Assembly: GCA_002840565.1 (NCBI GenBank)
Contig: PHBK01000004.1
Location: 62,001-126,000 of the forward strand
From: Deltaproteobacteria bacterium HGW-Deltaproteobacteria-12
GTDB taxonomy: Bacteria; Desulfobacterota; Syntrophia; Syntrophales; Smithellaceae
DNA length: 64,000 nucleotides
Reading direction: 5' to 3'
Of this stretch, positions 45,375 to 54,788 are shown one piece after another. A program made the position numbers and the translations under genes. How positions within the stretch are numbered: the first letter of the stretch is position 1; every line of letters begins with the position of its first letter. The notes under the pieces were generated by a model, which was not told the origin of the DNA, searched no databases, and saw only the letters and a program-made list of their open reading frames with translations.

Positions 45375-46847
45375 ATGATTAACTGCTCACCAATGTTCAC
45401 TGCCGCGCAGGCGCTGCAAGCAACGGGCGGTGTTTTGCTTGCGGGGGAGCAGGGGAATTCGTTTTATGGAATTACAACCGATTCCCGACAGGTCCGGGAG
45501 GGGGATTTATTTGTCGCCCTGCAGGGCGACAAATATGATGGGCATGATTTTATAGGGACGGCGCTGGAAAGGGGAGCTTCCGGTGCACTGGTCCACAATG
45601 AGACAAAAATCAAGATAACTCCGCAGGGCCGGAAAACGGCCGTAATCAAGGTAGCCGATACTTTAAAGGCGCTGGGAGATCTGGCGCATAGTTACCGGCA
45701 ACGCTTTTCTGTTCCGGTGATCGGCTTGACGGGCTCTTCGGGGAAGACGACTACCAAGGAAATGCTGGCGGCAATAACCGGCCGGGGAAAAAGAACTTTA
45801 ACGACGGAGGGGAACTTAAACAATCTGATCGGCTTACCGCAAACAATATTCCGTTTAACTAATGATCACGAACTGGCTATCCTGGAAATGGGCACGAATA
45901 CATGCGGCGAGATCAAACGGCTGACCGAGATTGCGTCGCCGGATATCGGCTTGATTACCAATATCGGTCCTGCCCATCTGGCCGGTTTCGGGTCGGTGGA
46001 TGTTGTCCGTGAGGAAAAAGGCAGTTTGTTTCTTAATATGGCGCCGGGCGGGACGGCAATAATTAATCTTGATGATGAAAATATCTGCCTTGCCGCCGAT
46101 CGATGGCCCGGTAAACGAGTTACTTTCGGCCTGACGTCCAATGCCGAGGTTACGGCCAAGGATATTGAAAAAAATGGCGCCCGCGGAGTGCGCTTTAAAC
46201 TGGTAATTGGCGACAAGGTCAACAAGCTGGAGATGAAAATCGCCGGCATACATCATGTCTATAACGCGCTGGCGGCAGCGGCGACTGCCTGGGCGGCTGG
46301 TATTGACTGTAAAATGATTACAGAAGGCCTGGCCGCGTTTCAGCCGGTGCCCGGGCGGATGCAGATAATCAAACTGCAAAACTGCGCTCATGTTATCGAT
46401 GATTCTTACAATGCCAACCCCGCATCAGTGCGCGAAGCGCTGATGACGCTGAAAGATTTGAAAAACCATCACTCCGGCTATGTGTTTTTGGGGGACATGC
46501 TGGAATTGGGAGCGGCGTCTTCCGAAATGCACCGCAAGATCGGTGTTTTGATGGCGACAATCGGCGTAAACGCCGTCTTCCTGAAAGGTGATTTTTCCGC
46601 AGTTACCGCGGCCGGTGCTGAAGAAGGCGGTATGCCGCGGCAAAATATTTTCTTCATATCCGAAGAAGAAGACGGCATGCAGTTTTTGCAGAAGAACTTA
46701 AAGAAGGGTGACTGGATCCTGGTGAAAGGATCACGCCGGCTGAAGATGGAAAAGATTACAGCTCAAATATGCGATCTCTTCGGCCGAGCGGCAACCGGAT
46801 CAGGCAACGGCACAAAAGTTCATTTATCGGGAGTGAATGAAGATTGA
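45375..46847 (+). CDS. murF: UDP-MurNAc-pentapeptide synthetase MurF
   Basis: Adds D-Ala-D-Ala to UDP-MurNAc-tripeptide. The 490-residue protein has [18 protein letters not shown] in the N-terminal domain, the P-loop [26 protein letters not shown], and the C-terminal [17 protein letters not shown] and FLGDMLELG. The ATG at 45375 was preferred to the overlapping TTG at 45363, since AAAGG lies at the TTG itself. The early coding region contains a 28-bp perfect palindrome (45508-45535). mraY overlaps its stop. Confidence 0.95.
   Translation: MINCSPMFTAAQALQATGGVLLAGEQGNSFYGITTDSRQVREGDLFVALQGDKYDGHDFIGTALERGASGALVHNETKIKITPQGRKTAVIKVADTLKALGDLAHSYRQRFSVPVIGLTGSSGKTTTKEMLAAITGRGKRTLTTEGNLNNLIGLPQTIFRLTNDHELAILEMGTNTCGEIKRLTEIASPDIGLITNIGPAHLAGFGSVDVVREEKGSLFLNMAPGGTAIINLDDENICLAADRWPGKRVTFGLTSNAEVTAKDIEKNGARGVRFKLVIGDKVNKLEMKIAGIHHVYNALAAAATAWAAGIDCKMITEGLAAFQPVPGRMQIIKLQNCAHVIDDSYNANPASVREALMTLKDLKNHHSGYVFLGDMLELGAASSEMHRKIGVLMATIGVNAVFLKGDFSAVTAAGAEEGGMPRQNIFFISEEEDGMQFLQKNLKKGDWILVKGSRRLKMEKITAQICDLFGRAATGSGNGTKVHLSGVNED
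45508..45535. repeat. 28-bp perfect palindrome inside murF
   Basis: TATTTGTCGCCCTG is followed immediately by its exact reverse complement CAGGGCGACAAATA, with no spacer. It encodes the conserved [10 protein letters not shown] part of MurF. It overlaps the start of a 23-bp direct identity with murE (45531-45553 and 43981-44003). Confidence 0.9.
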
Positions 46848-47923
46848 TTTACGATTTATTATATCCTTTACATACGATATTTTCATCATTTAATGTATTC
46901 CGCTATATTACATTCCGGGCGATTTACGCTACGATAACTGCGCTGGTCATATGTTTTGTTGTCGGTCCCTGGCTGATCCGTAAATTGCAGAGCATGCAAA
47001 TCGGCCAGCAGATCAGGGAAGACGGCCCGCAGAGCCACCTGGTCAAAAAAGGCACACCCACGATGGGCGGGGTATTGATAATCTTTGCCGTTCTTGTTTC
47101 GACATTGCTTTGGGCGAACCTGGCCATTGATTATGTATGGCTGATATTGCTGGTGACGTTGGGATACGGTTTAATCGGCTTTATCGACGATTATCGAAAG
47201 CTCGTCGGAAAAAATTCCAAGGGGGTGTCCGGTAAAACAAGACTAACCGCCGAAATCTTAATTGCTCTTTTTGTCAGCATCATACTTTATCTCAAACCGG
47301 GCTTCAATTCACAGATCACCATCCCGTTCTTTAAAACCGTCCTGCCGGATATCGGCTGGGGTTATGTCCTGCTTTCGACTTTTATCATTGTCGGCGCGGC
47401 AAACGCCGTTAATCTGACCGATGGATTGGACGGGTTGGCCATCGGACCGGCGACTATTTGTTTTGCCACCTATTTATTTTTCGCCTATTTTGCCGGCAAT
47501 GTGAAGGTGGCAACTTATCTCCAGATTCCTTATGTTGCGGGCGCCGGCGAGCTGGCGGTGTTTTGCGGGGCTCTGGTCGGTGCCTCCCTGGGTTTTCTCT
47601 GGTTTAATTCTTATCCGGCGGAAGTATTTATGGGTGATGTCGGTTCACTGTCCCTGGGCGGAGCATTAGGGATGATGGCTGTGATTACCAAACAGGAAAT
47701 TCTGCTGGTAATTGTCGGCGGCATTTTTGTGATTGAAACCTTTTCCGTAATCTTCCAAGTCGGCTATTTTAAGATGACGCAGGGTAAGCGTATTTTCCGG
47801 ATGGCGCCTTTGCATCACCATTTTGAGTTGAAAGGATGGGCGGAGCCGAAAGTAATCGTGCGTTTTTGGGTAATTTCAATTTTGCTGGCCTTGATGGCGA
47901 TAAGCACGTTGAAGTTGCGATAG
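46844..47923 (+). CDS. mraY: Phospho-MurNAc-pentapeptide transferase MraY
   Basis: Integral membrane enzyme of 359 residues, about 10 helices, making lipid I from UDP-MurNAc-pentapeptide and undecaprenyl phosphate. Conserved cytoplasmic motifs are [19 protein letters not shown] with the Asp pair, [26 protein letters not shown] and the C-terminal [12 protein letters not shown]. The start is TTG, overlapping the murF stop as TTGA; the protein then begins MIYDLLYPL, like other MraY proteins. Confidence 0.96.
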   Translation: MIYDLLYPLHTIFSSFNVFRYITFRAIYATITALVICFVVGPWLIRKLQSMQIGQQIREDGPQSHLVKKGTPTMGGVLIIFAVLVSTLLWANLAIDYVWLILLVTLGYGLIGFIDDYRKLVGKNSKGVSGKTRLTAEILIALFVSIILYLKPGFNSQITIPFFKTVLPDIGWGYVLLSTFIIVGAANAVNLTDGLDGLAIGPATICFATYLFFAYFAGNVKVATYLQIPYVAGAGELAVFCGALVGASLGFLWFNSYPAEVFMGDVGSLSLGGALGMMAVITKQEILLVIVGGIFVIETFSVIFQVGYFKMTQGKRIFRMAPLHHHFELKGWAEPKVIVRFWVISILLALMAISTLKLR

Positions 47924-47930
47924 GGGTAAT

Positions 47931-49274
47931 ATGGATTTCCAGGATAAAAAAATTGTTGTTCTCGGCATGGGCAAAACAGGAATTGCCGCTGCCCGGTTCT
48001 TAGGTTCCCGGGGAGCCCGGGTTACGGTTACCGATGAAAAAAAGCCCGAGTTGTGGGATGCTCAGTATGGGGATATTGCCCATGAAAAATGGCTGGAAAT
48101 CGGCGCTTACAATGCCGGCATTTTAAATGGGGCAGACATGGTTATCCCGTCGCCGGGAATTCCGCCTTACAATGAAATACTCACGGCGGCCGTCGCCAGG
48201 AAGATTCATGTTCTCAGTGAAATCGAACTGGCTTATCGCTTTCTGCAACAGCCGGTGCTGGCGGTTACCGGTACCAACGGAAAAACAACAACAGTAAGCC
48301 TGCTGGGAGAAATTATGGCCGGTGCAGGCAAGGAGGTGTTTGTCGGCGGCAATATCGGTAATCCCTTGATTGAATACGCCGGAAGCTCGCAGAAGAAAGA
48401 TTTTGTGGTGGCGGAGATCAGCAGCTTTCAGCTGCAGTGGGTGGAGAAGTTCCGGCCTTTCGTTTCCATTCTCCTGAATGTTACGTGCGATCACGTCAAT
48501 TACCATGGTTCTTTTGACGAGTATCGGCGCGTCAAGGCCAGAATATTTGCCAATCAAAAAGAAACCGATTTTGCTATTCTCAACGCCGAAGATCCCGCAT
48601 ACGCGGCAATGAGTTCCGGCCTTAAGGCAATGGTTTTTGCATTTAGTTCTGCCGGAGAAGTTCAACAGGGGATGTATTTGCAGGATGATACTCTTATTTT
48701 TCGGATGTCCGGAGAAAGTCGGGAAGAATATCCGCTGGACATGATTAAAATCCCCGGTTTGCATAATGTGGAAAACGTAATGGCTGCTGTCATGGCGGCG
48801 CGCTTCTGCGGATGCAGCCGGGCCAGTATCATAGACTCCGTTGCCGGTTTTCGGGGTTTGCCGCACAGGATTGAATTCGCCGGCGAGAAAAAAGGCATCC
48901 GATTCTTTGACGACTCCAAAGGAACAAATGTCGGATCTGTCGTGCGCGCCCTGGATACGTTTCCCGAGCCGGTCATCCTGCTCCTGGGCGGACGGGATAA
49001 AGACGGTGATTTTGATACGCTCAAGCCTAACCTTGCGCAAAAAGCCAAAAAAGTGATCTTGTTCGGCGAAGCGCGGGACCGCATTGGAGCGTTGATTGGC
49101 GCTGATGTACCTGCGGACAAAAGACCGACTTTGCGCGAAGCGATCAGCAGTGCTTATGAAAATGCGGCCGCCGGGGATGTGATCTTGCTTTCCCCGGGCT
49201 GCGCCAGTTTCGATGAATTTCAAAATTATAAAGAGCGGGGTAATTTTTTTAAAGAAGTCGTCAGGAACCTGTAA
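47931..49274 (+). CDS. murD: UDP-MurNAc-L-alanine:D-glutamate ligase MurD
   Basis: Cytoplasmic ligase of 447 residues adding D-Glu. The N-terminal Rossmann domain has VVLGMGKTGIAAARFL; the ATP site is AVTGTNGKTTTVSLL; VAEISSFQLQWVEKF and LNVTCDHVNYHGSFDEY follow, and the C-terminal domain has FFDDSKGTNVGSVVRAL and LSPGCASFDEFQNYKERG. All are MurD landmarks. It starts 7 nt after mraY and abuts ftsW with no gap. Confidence 0.96.
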   Translation: MDFQDKKIVVLGMGKTGIAAARFLGSRGARVTVTDEKKPELWDAQYGDIAHEKWLEIGAYNAGILNGADMVIPSPGIPPYNEILTAAVARKIHVLSEIELAYRFLQQPVLAVTGTNGKTTTVSLLGEIMAGAGKEVFVGGNIGNPLIEYAGSSQKKDFVVAEISSFQLQWVEKFRPFVSILLNVTCDHVNYHGSFDEYRRVKARIFANQKETDFAILNAEDPAYAAMSSGLKAMVFAFSSAGEVQQGMYLQDDTLIFRMSGESREEYPLDMIKIPGLHNVENVMAAVMAARFCGCSRASIIDSVAGFRGLPHRIEFAGEKKGIRFFDDSKGTNVGSVVRALDTFPEPVILLLGGRDKDGDFDTLKPNLAQKAKKVILFGEARDRIGALIGADVPADKRPTLREAISSAYENAAAGDVILLSPGCASFDEFQNYKERGNFFKEVVRNL

Positions 49275-50384
49275 ATGGATGCTGTATTAAAGAAAGAAAG
49301 TGAAGCGCCGGACATTATATTGCTCATGGTTACATTAATTCTGGTAACCGTGGGGACGGCGATGATCTATTCATCCAGTTCTATTATTGCCCTGGAGCGT
49401 TTTAAAGACGGTTTGTATTTCCTGAAGAAACAAATGCTCTTTGTCTGTTTGGGTCTTGCTTCCATGGTTCTAATGAGCAAGATTCCCTATACATTATTGA
49501 AGAAAGTGGCTTATCCCGGAATAGTTATATCTTTGATTTTGCTTGTCCTGCTTTTGATTCCTCATGTCGGTCTTAAGCGCGGCGGAGCGACGCGCTGGTT
49601 GAATCTGGGATTTTTTTCTTTCCAGGTGACGGAGATGGTTAAGATCGCGATGGTAGTATTTCTTGCTCATTTATTAACGCGTAAGGTCCATCAACTCAAG
49701 AAATTCACCCGCGGTGTTTTGGTCCCTCTGTCGATTACGGCGGTGGTAATCTTGCCGATTTTATTGCAGCCTGATTTCGGTACGGCGGTAATTATAATAG
49801 CAATTATGCTTCTAATGATGTGCCTGGCCGGATCAAGGATCACCCACTTGCTGGGATTGGCGGCAGCTTTTATTCCCATTGGCATCGCCCTTATCTGGCA
49901 GAAAGGATACCGGGTGGCGCGCCTCACGGCATTCCTGGATCCCTGGAAGGATGCGGACAATACCGGATTTCAAATAATTCAATCACTCCTGTCTTTCGGT
50001 TCCGGCGGCACTTTCGGCGTGGGAATTGGCGATGGCATGCAGAAATTATTTTACCTGCCGGAACCTCATACGGACTTCATTTTGTCTATTATAGCGGAAG
50101 AGAGCGGGTTTGTCGGTGTCACAATAGTAATAGCCATGTTTATCCTTTTTGTTTTACGTGGATTTATGATTTCGCTGAAAGCACCCGATCTTTTTGGTAC
50201 TCTTCTGGCGGCGGGATTAACAATGGTCATCGCCCTGGAAGCATTTATCAACATCGCCGGCGTCATGGGGATCATTCCGCTGAAAGGGCTGGCGCTGCCT
50301 TTTTTAAGTTACGGCGGGACGTCATTTGTGATGAGCATGACGGCGGTGGGAATTTTATTGAATATATCGACGCAAAGAGTATGA
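49275..50384 (+). CDS. ftsW: Septal peptidoglycan glycosyltransferase FtsW
   Basis: SEDS-family polymerase of 369 residues and about 10 membrane helices that polymerizes lipid II with FtsI. GTAMIYSSSSIIALE near the start, RGGATRWLNLGFFSFQVTEMVKIA, LLQPDFGTAVII with the functional Asp, EPHTDFILSIIAEESGFVG and LPFLSYGGTSFVMSM are SEDS signatures. Position between murD and murG separates it from RodA. Its ATG directly follows the murD stop. Confidence 0.95.
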   Translation: MDAVLKKESEAPDIILLMVTLILVTVGTAMIYSSSSIIALERFKDGLYFLKKQMLFVCLGLASMVLMSKIPYTLLKKVAYPGIVISLILLVLLLIPHVGLKRGGATRWLNLGFFSFQVTEMVKIAMVVFLAHLLTRKVHQLKKFTRGVLVPLSITAVVILPILLQPDFGTAVIIIAIMLLMMCLAGSRITHLLGLAAAFIPIGIALIWQKGYRVARLTAFLDPWKDADNTGFQIIQSLLSFGSGGTFGVGIGDGMQKLFYLPEPHTDFILSIIAEESGFVGVTIVIAMFILFVLRGFMISLKAPDLFGTLLAAGLTMVIALEAFINIAGVMGIIPLKGLALPFLSYGGTSFVMSMTAVGILLNISTQRV

Positions 50385-50442
50385 ACAATAGAAGAAATAT
50401 CGACATTGTTTTGATTTATTTTGGCTTACTCCGGAGGAAAAA

Positions 50443-51543
50443 ATGCGCATTGTAATTGCCGGAGGCGGAACTGGAGGACATTTATTTCCGGGCATTGCCA
50501 TTGCCGAGGAATTTATTAAAAGGGACAGGCAAACAGAAGTTGTTTTTATCGGAACAAAAAGAGGCATTGAAAGCAGATTGTTGGGTCCGGCCGGTTATGA
50601 ACTGCGTACGATCGACATCGAAGGAATTAAGGGACGGGGAATGAGGGCTCTGCTGAAAGGATTATATCAGATTCCGCAAAGCATGCTGCAGTCCAGGCTG
50701 ATTCTGAAGCAGTTTCGCCCTGCGCTGGTGATCGGCGTTGGCGGCTATGCTTCCGGTCCGGCAGTTCTGGCCGCGTATTTTATGGGAATTCCAACAGCAA
50801 TTGCCGAACAAAATGCTGCGCCCGGTATCACGAATAGAATTTTAGGAAAGTTTGTAGATAGAATATTTGTAACGTATGCAGAGACCGCAGAGTTATTTCC
50901 CCGCTCCAAGGCCTTGCTGAGCGGCAATCCGGTGCGGGCGGCTTTTACAGGGGTGCGGAGTCTGCCCAAAACGGGAAAAGACTTTTTTCAGCTTTTGATC
51001 TTCGGCGGTTCTCAGGGGGCCATGGCGATCAATAAAAGCGTGCTGGAAATGCTGCCCCGGCTGCAGAAGATGAAAAATGAAGTGCGTGTTTTGCACCAGA
51101 CCGGGGCAAAAGATGTGGACCTGGTCCGGGAGGCTTATGCCCGCTATGGAATCACAGCCAATGTTACTGCCTTTATCGTCGATATGGCCGAAGCATACCG
51201 GCAGGCTGATTTGATCATCTGCCGGGCCGGTGCGACATCATTGGCGGAAATTACGGCGGCAGGGAAAGCACCGATATTAATACCCTTTCCCTGGGCGACC
51301 AATGATCATCAGACCAAAAATGCCCGGTCGCTGGCGGATGCGGGAGCCGCAATCATGATTAACGAGAAAGATCTCAGCGGCAATAAGTTATTCGATATTG
51401 TAGAGGACTTATTGAACAACCCGAAGAAGTTACAACTGCTGGAAGAAAACTCGGCAAAACAGGGCAACATCGCGGCGGCGGCAAATATCGTTGATGCCTG
51501 CCTGAAATTGGTGGAGAAAAAAACAAAGACTAAGCATAATTGA
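50443..51543 (+). CDS. murG: UDP-GlcNAc:lipid I transferase MurG
   Basis: Peripheral GT-B glycosyltransferase of 366 residues that makes lipid II. IVIAGGGTGGHLFPGIAIAEE is the N-terminal lipid-binding loop; GVGGYASGPAVLAAYFMGIP, EQNAAPGITNRILGKF and GGSQGAMAIN follow; CRAGATSLAEITAAGKAPI and PFPWATNDHQTKNA form the UDP-GlcNAc site. CCGGAGGAAA precedes the ATG. The 58-nt gap from ftsW is one of the larger ones in the cluster. Confidence 0.96.
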   Translation: MRIVIAGGGTGGHLFPGIAIAEEFIKRDRQTEVVFIGTKRGIESRLLGPAGYELRTIDIEGIKGRGMRALLKGLYQIPQSMLQSRLILKQFRPALVIGVGGYASGPAVLAAYFMGIPTAIAEQNAAPGITNRILGKFVDRIFVTYAETAELFPRSKALLSGNPVRAAFTGVRSLPKTGKDFFQLLIFGGSQGAMAINKSVLEMLPRLQKMKNEVRVLHQTGAKDVDLVREAYARYGITANVTAFIVDMAEAYRQADLIICRAGATSLAEITAAGKAPILIPFPWATNDHQTKNARSLADAGAAIMINEKDLSGNKLFDIVEDLLNNPKKLQLLEENSAKQGNIAAAANIVDACLKLVEKKTKTKHN

Positions 51544-51565
51544 AACGGGAAGGTATAGCGGATAA

Positions 51566-52975
51566 ATGGGAACGGATAAAAAAACGGGATTAATGCAGCG
51601 CAAAATTAAGTGTATTCATTTTGTGGGAATCGGCGGCATCGGTATGAGCGGAATTGCCGAAGTCCTGCTGAATCTCGGTTATAAAATCAGCGGCTCTGAC
51701 GCCCAGCAGTCGGATACAACTTTGCGCCTCTCGAAGCTGGGGGCTCTGGTCGCCGTAGGCCACAGCGCACAGAATATCGGCAATGCCGATGTAGTTGTAA
51801 CTTCTACCGCGGTTAAGGCGGCAAATCCGGAAGTAGTAGAAGCCCACCTGCGGAATATACCCGTAATCCCGCGGGCGGAAATGCTGGCCGAGCTTTTGAA
51901 GATGAAATTCTCCGTTGCCGTTTCGGGCAGCCACGGTAAAACAACAACGACATCTATGGTGGCGACAATTCTGGCGGGAGGCGGCCTTGATCCAACCATG
52001 GTCATCGGCGGCAAGCTGGCCAGCATCGGCAGCAACGCGCGCCTGGGCGACGGTGAAATAATTGTCGCGGAAGCGGACGAAAGCGATGGTTCGTTTTTGA
52101 AACTTTCACCGTCAATTGCCGTTATTACCAACATCGACCGTGAACATTTGGATTATTATCCGGGAATCGAGGAAATCAAGGACGCATTTCTCAAGTTCGC
52201 CAACATCGTTCCCTTTTACGGCTGCACGGTCATGTGCAGCGATAATGAGCATGTGCGAGAAATTGCCCCGCAGATTAAGCGCAGAACAATAACATACGGG
52301 ATTGAACATCCTGCGGACTACAGCGCGCAGAAAATTAAATTTCAGGGCGGCAAAACAAGCTATCTCCTTTATTATAAGGGAGAAGCGATGGGCGAAATTG
52401 AACTCAATGTCCCCGGTATGTTTAATGTTTATAATTCCCTGGCGGCGATAGCCGTCGCCCGGGAGCTGGAGCTGGATTTTCCGATAATCCGGAAAGGCCT
52501 GTCGAGCTTTAACGGCGTGCAGCGGCGGCTGGAAGTTAAGGGGCGGATCGGCAGTATAACCGTTGTCGATGATTACGGTCATCATCCGACGGAAGTCAAA
52601 GAAACTCTGGCTGCAGCGCGTAACGTATGGAAGGACAGACGCATAGTTGTTTTTCAACCGCATCGCTTCACCCGGACTCGGGCGCTTTTTGATGAGTTCA
52701 CCAGCGCTTTTGCCGATGCCGACATCTTAATTTTGAACGATATTTATCCCGCCAGCGAAGAACCGATTGCCGGAGTAAATTCAGCGGCGCTTTGCGCGGC
52801 GATCAGGAAAACCGGTCATCCCCGGGTAGAATATATCGGGAAGGCGGAAGATACAATTGAATATCTTCTGAAAATTGTTAAGCCCAACGATGCGGTATTT
52901 ACTCTGGGCGCCGGCAGCGTCTATAAAATAGGCGAAGCCTTTTTAAAACGGCTGGCGGCAAGAGAACAAAATTAA
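51566..52975 (+). CDS. murC: UDP-MurNAc-L-alanine ligase MurC
   Basis: First amino-acid-adding ligase, 469 residues. IHFVGIGGIGMSGIAEVLLNLG starts the N-terminal domain; VAVSGSHGKTTTTSMVATIL is the P-loop; EADESDGSFLKLSP and NIDREHLDYY are characteristic of MurC; VVDDYGHHPTEVKETLAA and VFQPHRFTRTRALFDEF close it. GGGAAGG lies upstream of the ATG at 51566; an ATG nine codons later is an alternative. It abuts murB. Confidence 0.96.
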   Translation: MGTDKKTGLMQRKIKCIHFVGIGGIGMSGIAEVLLNLGYKISGSDAQQSDTTLRLSKLGALVAVGHSAQNIGNADVVVTSTAVKAANPEVVEAHLRNIPVIPRAEMLAELLKMKFSVAVSGSHGKTTTTSMVATILAGGGLDPTMVIGGKLASIGSNARLGDGEIIVAEADESDGSFLKLSPSIAVITNIDREHLDYYPGIEEIKDAFLKFANIVPFYGCTVMCSDNEHVREIAPQIKRRTITYGIEHPADYSAQKIKFQGGKTSYLLYYKGEAMGEIELNVPGMFNVYNSLAAIAVARELELDFPIIRKGLSSFNGVQRRLEVKGRIGSITVVDDYGHHPTEVKETLAAARNVWKDRRIVVFQPHRFTRTRALFDEFTSAFADADILILNDIYPASEEPIAGVNSAALCAAIRKTGHPRVEYIGKAEDTIEYLLKIVKPNDAVFTLGAGSVYKIGEAFLKRLAAREQN

Positions 52976-53896
52976 ATGGGCAGTGCTATGAAAATTAAAG
53001 AGGTGCTCGGCTCAGTCGGCGGAAAAATATTTTATGATGAGCCGATGTCGCAGCATTCATCGCTTCGAGTCGGCGGCAGAGCTGACGCCCTGATTGTTAT
53101 TGAAAGCGAAGTTCAGCTGGCGCAGATCGTCAGGAAACTGCAGCCGGCCGGCATAGATTATCTGCCGGTGGGAAACCTGACTAATATTATTGTCCGTGAC
53201 GGCGGATACCGTGGGGCAATTTTACTGATGAGCGGATTAAGAGAAATCAATTACCGGCAAATGCCCGATGGCGGCCATTATATCAATGCCCAGGGCGGTG
53301 CGGCACTGGCTCAGGCGGCAGCGCTGGCGGCAGCGAATGAATTGACCGGCCTCGAGTTTTGCTCGGGCATTCCCGGAAGCATTGGCGGTGCCGTCTGGAT
53401 GAATGCCGGAGCGTACGGCGCGGAAATGAAAGATGTTATCGAAGAAGTCTCTCTCCTGGATGCCAACGGTCTGCAGGCAACCATGAAAAAGGAAGAAATA
53501 GTCTTTTCCTACCGCAGGACGTCTCTGCCGCGCGAGTCAATAATACTTAATGCCCGGTTAAAATTAGAAAAAGGTGAACGTAAACAGATCCAGGATAAAA
53601 TGAAAGAAATCTTGCAGGCGCGTCAGCAAAAGCATCCTCTGGCCTATCCCAATGCCGGATCAATTTTTAAAAATATACCGGGAATGCCGGCCGGCCGGAT
53701 TATTGAAGAAATGGGCCTTAAAGGAAAGCGTTGCGGGGATGCGGAAGTATCAGTTCAGCATGCCAACTTCATTATCAACAGAGGCAAGGCAACCGCAACC
53801 GATGTTCTGTCTTTGATCAGCCTCATTGCCGACAGAGCTAAAAAAGAGAAGGGTATTGACCTGGAAACGGAAGTAGAAATTGTTGGAGATAACTAG
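52976..53896 (+). CDS. murB: UDP-N-acetylenolpyruvoylglucosamine reductase MurB
   Basis: FAD-dependent reductase of 306 residues that completes UDP-MurNAc. MSQHSSLRVGGRADALIV, GNLTNIIVRDGGYRGAILLM, GLEFCSGIPGSIGGAVWMNAGAYGAEM and the late HPLAYPNAGSIFKN are family blocks; YRRTSLPRE holds the conserved substrate-binding residues. The lack of the long C-terminal extension puts it in the shorter type IIa group. An ATG at 52988 is a possible alternative start. No ddl gene separates it from ftsQ. Confidence 0.95.
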   Translation: MGSAMKIKEVLGSVGGKIFYDEPMSQHSSLRVGGRADALIVIESEVQLAQIVRKLQPAGIDYLPVGNLTNIIVRDGGYRGAILLMSGLREINYRQMPDGGHYINAQGGAALAQAAALAAANELTGLEFCSGIPGSIGGAVWMNAGAYGAEMKDVIEEVSLLDANGLQATMKKEEIVFSYRRTSLPRESIILNARLKLEKGERKQIQDKMKEILQARQQKHPLAYPNAGSIFKNIPGMPAGRIIEEMGLKGKRCGDAEVSVQHANFIINRGKATATDVLSLISLIADRAKKEKGIDLETEVEIVGDN

Positions 53897-54741
53897 TGTC
53901 CAAGAAATTAAAAACGAGCATTGCCGCTAAAAAAAACCGCCTGCGCCGGCGTATAGGCGGCGGCATTGGTGACTTTGCCGGTGCGGTGGGCTTATTGTTT
54001 TCTGTTGCTGCGCTCTGTCTGTTGTTTGTTTATGCTTACAGTTGCTTAATGAGCACATCCTGTTTTAAGGTTAAAGAAGTGTCGGTACGCGGCTTGAAGG
54101 AATTAACGGAGAAGGAAATTCTGACGCTGGCAGCTATTCCATCGCAGCAAAACCTGCTTGCTCTCAATACCGAGGCTTTGGTGAAGAGAGTGTCCGCCAA
54201 TCCCTGGGTGAAAAATGTTTATGTGGGCAGGGAACTTCCCGACAGGCTGGTTCTGGAAGTGAGGGAAAGAACTCCTGTCGCGATGGTCAAGCGAGCCAGT
54301 GATTTATATCTCATGGATAATGAAGGGGTTGCTTTTAAGAGAGTGAGCAGAGGCGATGACGTCGATCTGCCGCTTCTTGCCGGAATTGACGGCAAGGAAA
54401 AGGAGAAATCAAAGATTTTTCTAAACACGTTGAATATATTGAAAACAGTTTCCGCTTCCGGGAAGTTTAATTATCTCGGTGCAATATCTGAAGTTAATGT
54501 CGATGACGTCTTCGGACTTTCTGTGCTGACCGATACCGGTCTCTATCTGAAACTGGGCAAGGACAATTACGAAAGCAAATTGAAACAATTAAATGTGGTT
54601 ATGGCTGATCTGGAAATGAGAGGCATGAGAAAGGGTTATATTATTGTAGATATATGCGATATTAAAAAGATCACCATTTCGCATAAAGATATTTCAGGGC
54701 GGTCCGAGGCGGGGAAAAAAGGCAGGCAATACCGGATATAG
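53896..54741 (+). CDS. ftsQ: Cell division protein FtsQ
   Basis: Bitopic 281-residue protein: a basic cytoplasmic tail (KKNRLRRRIGGG), one membrane helix (about 35-52), a POTRA domain (CFKVKEVSVRGLKELTEKEIL) and the beta domain (PWVKNVYVGRELPDRLVLEVRERTPVA). It recruits FtsL and FtsB to the divisome. The GTG start shares one base with the murB stop (TAGTG). Motifs are moderate in strength, but position between murB and ftsA settles the call. Confidence 0.92.
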   Translation: MSKKLKTSIAAKKNRLRRRIGGGIGDFAGAVGLLFSVAALCLLFVYAYSCLMSTSCFKVKEVSVRGLKELTEKEILTLAAIPSQQNLLALNTEALVKRVSANPWVKNVYVGRELPDRLVLEVRERTPVAMVKRASDLYLMDNEGVAFKRVSRGDDVDLPLLAGIDGKEKEKSKIFLNTLNILKTVSASGKFNYLGAISEVNVDDVFGLSVLTDTGLYLKLGKDNYESKLKQLNVVMADLEMRGMRKGYIIVDICDIKKITISHKDISGRSEAGKKGRQYRI

Positions 54742-54788
54742 AAAGCAGGCAAGTGCTGCATATTTAAAAAAAGCTGGAGAAAAAACTA

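Noticed and set aside
48123-49223. 366-aa ORF on the minus strand
   Set aside because: Entirely antisense to murD, which has full MurD motifs; no recognizable protein pattern in the antisense frame.
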